A DNA stretch of 64,000 nt, from contig VCMS01000077.1 of the NCBI GenBank assembly GCA_022539475.1, forward strand, positions 122,310 to 186,309. The letters are read 5' to 3'. Of the stretch, positions 54,644 to 64,000 are shown piece after piece. Each line of letters opens with the position of its first letter. Within the stretch, counting starts at the first letter, position 1. The notes below the pieces were generated by a model. It was not told the DNA's origin and did no database searches. It worked only from the letters and a program-made list of their open reading frames with translations. The position numbers were made by a program, and so were the translations under genes. Source of the DNA: Gracilaria domingensis. Its lineage: Eukaryota > Rhodophyta > Florideophyceae > Gracilariales > Gracilariaceae.

Positions 54644-56030
54644 TCATACGGGCGAAGTGATGTTGGAGGGTTGAAACAAATTCAAGCCATCCTCAGCGGT
54701 ACTAACGATCAGAGAAGGACATGACGGATGCCATTGCGCTTCTTTAACATTCACTTGCCCCATGTGGACGAAAAGAAGCTGCGGTGGAAATTCATCCGCC
54801 CAGAAAGCACCACACCTTCTCGCAATTCCTCCTCTGCATCTCGTTCAACAGCAAGGTCCCACACTGATACAGTTCCATCCTCTGAACTGACGCAGAGCAT
54901 AGAAGTATCGGTAGGGTTCCATTGCACGGAGGTTATTGGTTTTGTGTGCTGATTAAATTCTGCAGCCGCTTTAGGTCCTCCATCACCTGCAGTGGTCAAA
55001 TATCGCATATCCAGACCCTGACCAAACCTCATCTCCTCCACTCACTATCAAATGGGTTTCGTTCCTGTTCCAGGAAATACGTTGACATCTGCGTCATGCG
55101 CTTTTTCGATAGCGAGAGCATTCCGTCTTCTTTCCCGAGTGTCCCATATCCGTATTGATTTATCTGCACTACAGCTAGCAAAAACATTTTGTTCATTGGG
55201 AGACCATTGAATGTCTTCCACAGACTTTCGATGACCACTGTAACGATCCGGAGATGTAGTGAACGCGGCCCTTCTCGATTTGATGGTTGAGTCAAATATA
55301 TACTTCCGTTTAATGCTCCAGTGAGCATATGTGCTCGCAACTCGGCTCCAATCCAACGCATAACCTTCCACTCCATGACCTCTGAAAGAGTACATGGGCT
55401 TGATGTTAGAGGGTGAAATGGAATTTGGTGGTCTCATTCTTCGGCGACTATCCAGGTTCAAAACGTCCAATGCAGGAGCCACATCTGTGATATAGAATCG
55501 ACCAGAAGAACTCCACGCAGCGACAATGTTCGGATGCTGGGGCATTGTGCGAATACGATTGACGACGGAGTCGAATTTTATGTCAACGTTCTGCAAAACC
55601 GGATTTCGACTTGGTAGTGAGAGCTTATCTTCTTCTTGGTCACTGTCTCCTTCATCGTCTTCATCGTCCGAAGATTCGTCAGACGAGTCATCTTCGGCAC
55701 CCACTGTCTTGACCGCGCTCGGCTTTCCTTTGCGGCTACTTGTTCTATGCATATTGGTCACCTTGAGACACACGAGTTTGTTCTTCGAATTGGTACCTGC
55801 TTGAGAGCCAAGCACAAGGGTGGTATTCATGGGATATGTTTGTTGGAGCAATGGTGAGATGTTGCTGTATTCACCACTAGCATCAGAACATATAAAATCA
55901 AACGACAGAGACGGCCATTCCATCGTGAAACGATGATATTGATCATATGCAGTTTGATCATAGACGAGTTTTTCACCCTCACCAACTTTATCCTTGCGGG
56001 TCTAAACACACCGCGGCGTTGACCATCATG
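54644..56030 (-). CDS. GRWD1/RRB1-like WD-repeat ribosome assembly factor (frameshifted)
   Basis: Minus strand. The main frame (55,923-55,048) begins EWPSLSFDFI, preceded in frame by EGEKLVYDQTAYDQYHRFT, and contains an acidic linker and WD repeats (GHRKSVEDIQWSPNEQNVFA with SADKSIRIWDTRE). The last repeats follow in other frames: HTKPITSVQWNPTDTSML, DGTVSVWDLAVERDAEEE, then FPPQLLFVHMGQ and a C-terminal VKEAQWHPSCP...STAEDGLNLFQ block ending at 54,644. The WDLAVERD and PPQLLFVHxGQ motifs are diagnostic of GRWD1/RRB1, a histone-chaperone-like factor that escorts ribosomal protein L3 in 60S assembly. Single-base shifts at about 56,000, 55,050 and 54,790 break the frame; the missing base near 56,000 is in CCCGCAAGG. 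The start upstream of 56,030 is not resolved. Confidence 0.8.
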
Positions 56031-56099
56031 GGGTCCGAATTCGGCGCGGGGTTGTTCATCTTCGCTCTGGGTTCTTCTTCATACTCATCGCGTAGGGAT

Positions 56100-56796
56100 T
56101 TCAAAACCGTTTCGGTATCCGGTTCCTCCTGCTGCCTGCTCAGTTGAGTCTCAGCTTGCGCTTCCTCAAAGCAGACGACGGGGATGCATTCGCCTCATTG
56201 CTTGATGAGGCAGGGAAGCGCGTAACTGCGAGCGCGACATTTTGGGCTTACCCCGAGTTTTGGCGCTTCTGTTCTTCGGTCCTGCCATGGTTCCACAAAC
56301 TGCTCGCGCAGCAACAGGACGCAGCACAACGCACGCGCGACGCGACGGCGAAGACGTCAGAGTGTGTCGTGCTCCGCGTTGATCCAGCTGCCACGGCGAA
56401 CATTGCACGCCTGGCCGGCGTCACTGTAAAAATATCTTGCTGTCAAGCGCTCTGAACTGCGCAAGGGAGCTCGAGCACATGCGGTACGGTACGACGAATC
56501 GACGATGGGACAAACGGGCCTTCTCAGAAAAAGCTTCCAGGACCACACGCCTCTGCGCCCCGTCCAGCGGTATCATCCACGCTGCAAGACGAGGCGAGGA
56601 GTGCTCCTCGAGAGGGAGTGCCTTGAAACCCCTTCTGACTCACAAATCAATGACTTGGTCGAAGCCACTCCAAGCCTACGCTGGTTGAGAATTTGAAGTC
56701 CAGCCCTCGCGACAGCACTGGGCCTCTGCTACCACAAAATCGTCTAGTCTTTGTGCCCAAAGTCCGACCTGCTTTGCTTCCAAGAAGCCACCAAGG
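56100..56796 (+). other. Unassigned coding-like stretch before SerB
   Basis: A frame without ATG (to 56,455) reads EFWRFCSSVLPWFHKLLAQQ and ATAKTSECVVLRVDPAATAN; further short frames follow to 56,696. It may be the start of the GRWD1-like gene's neighbour or the N-terminal part of the SerB-like gene in shifted frames. I recognise nothing in it. Confidence 0.25.
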
Positions 56797-58014
56797 TTGT
56801 GTCATGGACCTCAAAACGTTATCGTCACCTTGTGCGGAAAGCAGTCGCCAGGAGCGCTCGCGTCTGTCATGCACGTACTCTCTACAGAAGATTCAGAGCT
56901 CATCGACTTTGGCCAGCTCGTCGTGCGCAATCGCTTCATCGCAACGGCGCTTATATCAGCCAAGGGCGCTCATGAGCAGTAAAGGAAATTCTCTTCCGCG
57001 CTCACAAGGCTCAAATTCAGGTTCACTTCAACGTTGCACGCGGTCCGCTCACATCTCCAATCGTCTTTGTCATCCTATTCTGTGATCAAGGATCAATACA
57101 TTCTCACTGTGTTTTCTCCGGCTTTATTCCGCCAAAACTACTCGCAAAGGTAGCTCAAATTTTGCTCGACGGTGATGCTAAGATCATCTCTATAATCGTC
57201 TCACAGAGGAGGGAGATAAGTATATGTGCTTGGAATTCACCATGACGTCGCAGACGAGCTGGTAATACAAAGCTTCAACGCCAGCTTTTTGAGCTCGGTC
57301 GAACTGAATTTCAGTGCGATCTTGCCCTCCAGAAGGGCAACGTATCTCGCAAGGCCAAGAGAATGGTCGTCTTCGACCTCAGTTGGACTCTTGTTCAGTG
57401 TGATTCCATCAATATCTTGCTTCATGCAGCAATATAGACGTGCAACGAGGAGGAGCAGAAGTTCCGTAGCGGAGAAATCAGTGGTTTGGAGTGGGTTCGC
57501 TTCAGAGTACAGCTACTAAAAGATTCAATGCGGAGGAAGTGAACAGCAGATCAGTTCAAAGCTTGGTTTACACAAATGGCGCTGTCGAATTGTGCAAGGG
57601 TCTGAAACGTCTAGGATGTAAACTCGCCATCGTGTCTTCTGGCTCGAAAGACATCGCCATGGCTGCGAAAGAAGCTCTTGACCTAGACTTCGTCTTCGGC
57701 AATGTTGTTGAATCGATTCGGCGGGAATGTTCACTGGAACACTTAAGGAACCTGTTGTTGATGCTCAACGAAAGTCTGATCTTATTGCGATGTTAGCGAT
57801 GCAGGAACGCATTGACTCTGAACAAGTCATTGCAGTGGGCGACGGTCCGGTTAGTGCAAAGATGCTGGAGAGTGTTGGTATGAGCATTGCCTTTGATCAA
57901 CCAGATGCACTGGACTCTGTCCACAGCGGGAGAATTGGGAGTAAGAGTCTTGCTAGCGTTCTCTATTTGCTAGGTGTTTCAGGGCATGATTTCCGAACGG
58001 TTACTGCTAGCTAA
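56797..58014 (+). CDS. SerB-type phosphoserine phosphatase (ACT-ACT-HAD), frameshifted
   Basis: A first ACT domain reads VIVTLCGKQSPGALASVMHV and DSELIDFGQLVVRN; a stop or shift follows near 56,980. A second ACT domain begins QYILTVFS at about 57,093 and reaches CLEFTMTSQ. The HAD part begins ALQKGNVSRKAKRMVVFDLS and continues with LGCKLAIVSSGSKDIAMAA, the KEPVVDAQRKSDLIAML helix and VIAVGDGPVSAKMLESVG. The order and length equal the long SerB enzymes that make serine from phosphoserine. Two catalytic motifs deviate: DxDxT reads DLSWT, and GDGxND reads GDGPVS. With several frameshifts, the gene is either decayed, badly sequenced or a pseudoenzyme. Confidence 0.75.
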
Positions 58015-58325
58015 TCCAAAGGCTTTAGTTCTAACAATCGCGGTCAAGCTGAATCCTTTGAACCGGAAAATTGTCCACCTTCTATACAATAGACCTACCT
58101 CATCATTTATCTGTATTTCGTTTAAACCTGAAGAATTGACGAGTTCGTTTCTTTCGAGAGAAAAGTATGTAACTAATATTAAATTTGTAATTTATATCAG
58201 AATTGTGGACGTCATTTTTGAACGGAATGACGCGGGTGGTGACAAACCCAACGGAAGTGCAGGGGGTACCAGCCAAATTAATGGCAATGTGCAGATGTGC
58301 ACAATAAATAAACAACAAATAAAAA

Positions 58326-58498
58326 CGGCTAAAGCCACGCCAACTCCAGACGAGGACTCGAAATAATTCGGCTAAATTCTGCGTCAAACTTCAGACACAG
58401 ATTCGAACCAACGGCTAAAGCCGTGCCAAATTTCCGACACAGCTCGACTTCACTCGGCAAAAGTCTGTGTCAAACTTCAGAAACGAACTCGAAATAAT
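58326..58498 (+). repeat. 43-base tandem repeat, four units
   Basis: Units start at 58,326, 58,369, 58,412 and 58,455, each beginning CGGCTAAA or CGGCAAAA. Units 2 and 4 resemble each other more (CTGCGTCAAACTTCAGACAC and CTGTGTCAAACTTCAGAAAC) than units 1 and 3, suggesting an older 86-base doublet that was duplicated. Confidence 0.85.
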
Positions 58499-60626
58499 AA
58501 AAGAAAATAATAGGAGCCAATAGCCAGAGGTAGGCAAAGGATAAAACAAAGAAAAAAAGTGAAAGGCCAGAACCACAAGTGATCAAGAGGAGAGTGCATG
58601 ACAATTGACGCAACCACACCACACTACAAGGAGCAAAGAAAACAAAGTTGACGGAAAGGTTGACCAGCAAGTGTTGCTGTTTATGTCGAGATGTGTGATT
58701 GGTGGCTGGTTGGAGAGAACCAAACAATGGTCAACTCGAATGCAACCCTGCTTATAGAGAAGATTGCTACCCTCTATTCTAGCTTTCGTTTAAGGGTAGC
58801 AAATCGTTGAAACCATTTCTACGCATTTCTAATTTCTACTCTATCGCAAAATTAATTCTAGTCACTTTGTCGCCTTACTAATGCCTTACTAGTTCCTCCT
58901 CTGAAGCTCCCAGCCATTGAGCTATTTCTAACACTTTGTTTGGGAGCTTCTAGAAATTTTAGATTAAAGTAAGAATTCTAAAGAAGATCATTCAAGAACT
59001 CAGAAGCGCCTGTGTTTTAAACGTAGAAATTGCACATATCTGAAAAGAAATAAAGAGGAATTTGTAAGTGCTTCAGAATAAATTCACAAGCTAGTATTTT
59101 TTGATACTTCAGGACATTCTAGATGTCCTGTAAGTACTGTATTGAAGCATATGCGCCTTCACTAGAATACTTGAAAGTGTCGTGTAAAACAAATCCGAGC
59201 TTGCAGAGCTGAGCTTTGTCAATCGGAATGAGCAAGATCGCTTGGTGGTGGCGTCTCGTTCGCACCAAAGAAAGGTGTTTTTATTAATACTTATCTGAAA
59301 ACTCTTTTGACCTCTCCGGAGGGCTATCCTTATAGCAATGCGCCCAGCGACTTAAATCAAGCAGGTCATGAACGTCGCCTCAGTCACAGCTGCAGGCGAA
59401 GCTCGCGGGCGATCTTTTAAGCACAGGCTCGCGCTTGTATCATCATTCATACATGCGTACACCATATCGGTGCTCGTTTATACCCCATATTGTGTTTGCA
59501 AGAACATTTTTAATGAAAAAAAAACAAATTGTGAGGAGTGTAAGACTCTTGCGCCAATCTTCTTTTCTTTTTATAATGCTATAAGCTAATTGGGCAAAGT
59601 ACCTCAATAGATACACTGCTGTATTTACGTTAGAATGTCACCACGCACTACCAAAATTGTATGCGCTTATTGACAAGGAAAAAATTGAAACCATACTTCT
59701 TTTCATTACAAATAAATAGTAATTGCTTTGCCTACTTTAGAGCACTAAATGAGTCACGCTTTGTATCATAATGCATTGTTCCGGGTATAATGCATAATAA
59801 ATATAGCTTTTTAATCAATTTTTAAAATACGTCAGCAACTTTGTTGAAAACAACTAAGCTGCCATTATATCTGCTATGTTATACGATCTCGGAAAGCGCG
59901 ACGCCAATATGAACACAGCTTTGTTTGAGCGGTTCTATAAATTATTCGTATTCATTGCAAATTAGAACTTTTTTCAGAATCTCCTTGGAAGATCTTATCA
60001 TAATTGACATCTGGTTTATAAGTCTGGTTGACTATAAATTGCAGATCAGAAGCACTTAGAAAGCATACTTCTTTACCATTTGGAGCGTGACAGACCCCGT
60101 GCTTTTATGATTTAGAAATGTGAACGTTAACAGTGATTATTGATTAAGTCATTGCTAACGGAACATTTGCTTGTGTAAAGGGGTAGTTTCCATTATTGTT
60201 GCAAAAAGAGTCGCTGTAAACCCAAAATGAAGGTGATTTCACTAAATCAGTTTGACAAGCCTATAATATACTAGGTATCTTTATTTCGTGTAGTTCGTTA
60301 ATGACCGTGTTCATGCCTGCGCGACTATACATTGATCTTGTCACTGAAACAAGATTTAATTAACCTGAGCCCTATTATTTCACATAGAAGGAGAGAGCGG
60401 ATGGATTAAGATAACAAACACGTTGGTGCTGCTTGGAGATCAACATTTATCCTAGTTGGAAGAATGTTTCATTGGCTTTATCTTTCGTTAGAGTTCCGTG
60501 ATTACGTTTCTTTACTTCTGTTTCGTGTAAGAATGCTGCAATCCCAGCAAATTAAAATTATATTAACATATCTCTGATTAAAACGTTTTCAAAGTCTTGT
60601 CACTAATTTTCAATGAATTTTGTTGC
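58499..60626. other. AT-rich region without genes
   Basis: Long AT-rich stretch with only very short frames on both strands. Several A- and T-runs. No tRNA, repeat array or hairpin of note was seen. Confidence 0.6.
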
Positions 60627-63600
60627 GGAGACGTAACCCCGCACGACGATTCAGTGTGGATGCAACGATGGTGCGAGCTTGCTAGTGGGGCAGGCCTGCG
60701 GGGGTCTAGACCCGGGCGGAGGAGTGAAAAGGCGAACACCTAATAGGTCGGCAGCACCCGCCGTTGCATATTGTGATCTCGCGTGCCCAAGTGGGTAACG
60801 TTACGCCTGCCTGGTGTTCTGCCAAGGACACGTTAGAACCCTCGGAGAGAAGTTCCAAACATTAGAGATGCACATGACTTAGCAACACTTGGTGAATGTA
60901 GACGAACTGGTGTCAAATAAGTCCTACGTTTGGGTGCTTGACTTTACATTGGTGTGGGAGGTTTGGCGTCTCGAGGGGTTAGTACACAAAACATGAGTTT
61001 GTACCGAGCGCCCTCCGGTCCGCTAGGGCTAGTGCTACGTGGTGCATGCCGGGGAGGTGGCATTTGTGGTTGGCATCCACACGGCACATATTACACTACT
61101 AGTAAATTTTAATTTTCTAAATTATCGAAATAGACTAATTGTCCTGTCCAAGCGTGCGCTTGCGCGTCCCGTGGGTAAGTGCACACGTGCCGGGAGCCCG
61201 TGACGTCACACTTGGTTCTTGTATGATCGTGCGCGTTGATTCTGGCCGAGCAATACTCAGACCCCCCTCCAACGAGAGGGCAGCCCGTTGGTTGCGGAAG
61301 TTCCGACGGCGTTTGCGGCCTTATCCCAAACGGTGTCGGCGCGCATCGGCCTGGCGCACGGCGCGTTGGATGACGCGAAGATGGCGCGAGTGGCATCGGG
61401 CGTTTGCTCAACGAAGCGTTCCATGCTGACTCACTGCCGCGTCATACTACGCGCCGTACCACAAACCCATGTGGTAGGGTGCGACCGTATTACGTCCCTC
61501 GTGGTATTGGAACGCGAAAAACGGCGAACCGCGACCATCAGGTTGATCTTGTGCGCGCACTGGTACCACCGTGTTGACTTCGCCTTTCGTCCCTCCGAAA
61601 GGAGTCGCCACTTTCACTCATTTCGCCATATCGTCCCCGCCGGGGAGTTAGTCCCACGGCTCTACAGGTTGGTTTCGAGCTCCCGTCGTGAGGGTTGCGT
61701 TTCAAAGCGATCGCCACAACCGCCCCCTCTTCGTGGTGTCGCTCTATTGCTCGTTGGCCATTGTGTGTGAGTGCCGTACTCGAGTGTACCATGATCGCTT
61801 GGTTTCGATCACGTACTTGTTATTCTCTGCACTATGGATAGATGAGGGGCATTAGGGGTGCCGTTGCCTTGGGCGGGTCGCGTTCCGAGGTGAGGAGACT
61901 CCTGCCGTGGCTCTTCAGACTTCGCGTGATCCGCCGGTGCTGATAGGCCGTTTCTTAACTGAGTGGGAGCTCATGCGATGATGTTTCAGCTTGCATTCAG
62001 GTACCATGCGAAGGGTTTTACCCGAACTGCGCTCGGCGTTCAACGCGCTCACTGGTCATTCGCGTTCCTTCATCCCTTAGGTTCCTCTGGGGTGCGTTGC
62101 TGACTCCCTTGTTCACGGAACTCCCGTCAGCCGGCGCACACCTGGTTCATTTGCACGGTTGTGTCGGCTCGGCTTGAGCGGCGTGCCCGTTTCTGTGCCC
62201 CCTCAGGTCTATTAGTCATCCAATTGGTGGTGTTCCCCCTCTCGGTTGTATCCGCTCCGTGGCACGATCTTCGCCCAACTCGCGCCTTTTATCTCATGCG
62301 GTGATTTCACAAAGCCGCTTCCCAAGGGGTGGTCGATAGACGGTTACGAAAACCAGCCGTGAAGAGGTGCCGAGGAGGGCATGCGCACTCGGCCCTTCCC
62401 GGGGTGGTGGTGGACCCGAGGGATGAGTACGGCGCGGCCGTTTCAACTCGTATTTATCACGTGGTGACTTTTCGCTAGCTCTGTCCTCGCAAGTCCCACG
62501 AGGTATGTCACCCCCGTGTCCCTTTCCATCGGCGCCGAGGCCAGTCCGTGGGTGGTCCAACACACCTGTATTGGAGAGCCGCACTATGACCTATAAAAGG
62601 GATGACTATTCGGTTCTGAAGTCTCAACCCTCGGCGGAGGTCAAACCGTTCGGTTCGCGACAACTGTTGCCGTCAACAAGAAAAGAAATCGGTCGAGAAT
62701 GTGGCAAAGACTATCCGCTGGGTTAAAGCGCGCGCCGTGCGTGGGTCGGCATCTTCAGCCTAAACGCGGGTTCGAATACTGCCGGTCGTGTCAAGACCCT
62801 TACGGTCGCGGTGGGTAGGATCCTACGTCTGCGTTCGCGGGTCACCAGCAATGTTTACACCTTTGCGGCTGGCCGGTAGGTGGAGGCTCAACAGCTGAAT
62901 CTCATTGACTTAAGGAGCACGGGTCAGCCGCATGCCCAACTATAGTAATGCCGCTTTGCCGATGATCTCCGCGATTGGTGCTCGGGAATGGGCCTTTACA
63001 TCATTCCTCATCTCTGTCCTCTTTGCGGCTTCCGCCAATGGGTCGTCACGGCAGTATATCGCAACAAACGCAATTGCCCGTTTGGGATTGTCGGCGGTTT
63101 GACTGGCGGTGCCTATGGCAACCTCCTCCACCACGCAAGGGCGAGAAGCAGAGCCCAGTCTAGGTTCGAAAGCAAGTGGTGATTCCCATGCGCGGCAGCG
63201 ACATCACAGAATTCTTGTCGGAAGTTATACTAATCTCGGGCGTACGTCATCGATTCCCCTTCATCCGCTGCGATGGGAGTCCACTTACTTCCGCGTTTCG
63301 GTAGAATTCTTAACTCGCTTGGAACGAGAACTGACTACGACACATGCGTATGGTGATCATGGAGTCGCGTTTGACGCCCCTTAATACCTTACATGTATTG
63401 GATAGCTGACACGTGGGAGGTGGGGACCGATAGCGATGGTGAGAGGGCCGTGTTCGTCACCGTAACAACGTACGCGACCATGTTCCTGTTCCCAAAACGT
63501 ATGAGTATTGGTCGCAGAGAGACCACAACTCGAACGGACATGGTAGCTCATCGACCTCTTGGTGGGACCATATAAGTATGTCAGTGGCTGGAAAGTGCGA

Positions 63601-64000
63601 TCTCTCCGCCGGGTACCTTGGTACTTTGGTAGTAGCATATCCCTGAGAGGAACAACGCATATGCCGTATTTGGTCGGTCGCCGCGCAGCGAGTGGGCGTC
63701 CATGGGTGGCTATCCTCGCCTTCAGGCTTCGTGAAGGTGTGACTGGGACACGCGCTGCCCTGAAAGTCTGTCAGGGATACGGAATTCAACCAGTTGGTCC
63801 GTAAATCTTCAATATTCCCAACGATGTGGCGGCGACATTCGTGCCAATGGGGCTCTCCAACTCGTGGAGGGCCACCAAATATAACGCGGCAGCAGTTGGA
63901 TAGTTCTCATGCGGTAAGTAACCATAATTGGGGGCCTGAACAGGGTGGATTCTACGACCCGGAGGTTCATAGCATCGTGCCTCTGCCAACAGCAGCACAT
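60627..64000. other. GC-balanced block, possible diverged LTR element
   Basis: At TGTTGCGGAGACGTAACCCCGC (60,627) the composition changes abruptly. The layout GTGCATGCC..., then AATTTTAATTTTCTAAATTA (61,105), then CGTCCCGTGGGTAAG resembles the order of blocks in the LTRs at 9847 and 36,219 (AT-rich box, then GGGAAGTAA or AGTAAAGGGTAA). A TATAAAAGG box lies at 62,594. No matching inverted end or protein domain was found, and no frame here has a recognisable motif. A weak call. Confidence 0.25.

Noticed and set aside
58326-58498. CRISPR-like array
   Set aside because: Units are contiguous with no unique spacers, in a eukaryotic context; it is a simple minisatellite.
62740-62800. tRNA-like B-box (GGGTTCGAATAC)
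   Set aside because: No A-box at the right distance and no acceptor-stem pairing could be found.

Overview
The window is nuclear DNA of a photosynthetic eukaryote, most likely a red alga (a florideophyte type would fit). The reasons are eukaryote-only genes (MCM2, PP2A catalytic subunit, NUS1, GRWD1/RRB1, a SAC3/GANP-domain protein), short spliceosomal introns (84-86 nt) in otherwise intron-poor genes, a phytoene desaturase fragment with a transit-peptide-like leader, a double starch-binding (CBM25-like) protein, and a large load of LTR retrotransposons. The lineage call is inference; the eukaryotic and plastid-bearing parts are read from the sequence.

Positions 1 to about 37,200 are a nested transposon mosaic. 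A minus-strand Ty3/gypsy copy (element 0; gag-pro, primer binding site, LTR) lies at 1-2375. A plus-strand decayed copy (element 1; 2376 to about 10,650) has an internal deletion that fuses its RT to the post-integrase tail. A second plus-strand copy (element 2; about 17,299-37,201) has nearly complete gag, protease, RT, RNase H, integrase, chromodomain and 3' LTR, so the family is a chromovirus. Between pol and the 3' LTR both plus-strand copies carry a long gene on the opposite strand. Its products align along most of their length although the copies are strongly diverged. This is the most interesting unrecognised system here.

Two copies of a cut-and-paste transposon with a Plavaka/KDZ-like transposase are inserted in these retroelements. 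Copy A (from 11,888) lies in an LTR. Copy B (20,063-28,929) lies in the pol gene of element 2, has short inverted ends, and carries a GC-rich decayed gene, three large TTAGGG-core palindromes and the 5' part of a phytoene desaturase gene, which looks like host gene capture.

From about 39 kb to 58 kb the window is gene-dense, with a Zc3h12a-like NYN protein divergent from MCM2 (two E2F-type sites between them), a SAC3/GANP-like RNA-processing protein, PP2A catalytic subunit (two exons), an unknown membrane protein, a CBM25-like protein, a NUS1-like prenyltransferase subunit, a GRWD1-like ribosome assembly factor and a SerB-like phosphoserine phosphatase. The genes from 49.7 to 58 kb carry repeated single-base frameshifts, whereas MCM2, the SAC3-like gene and PP2A are clean. 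Sequence error or decay could both explain this.

From 58.5 to 60.6 kb the DNA is AT-rich with no gene seen. At about 60,627 the composition changes sharply and the rest looks like unrecognised repeat-type DNA.
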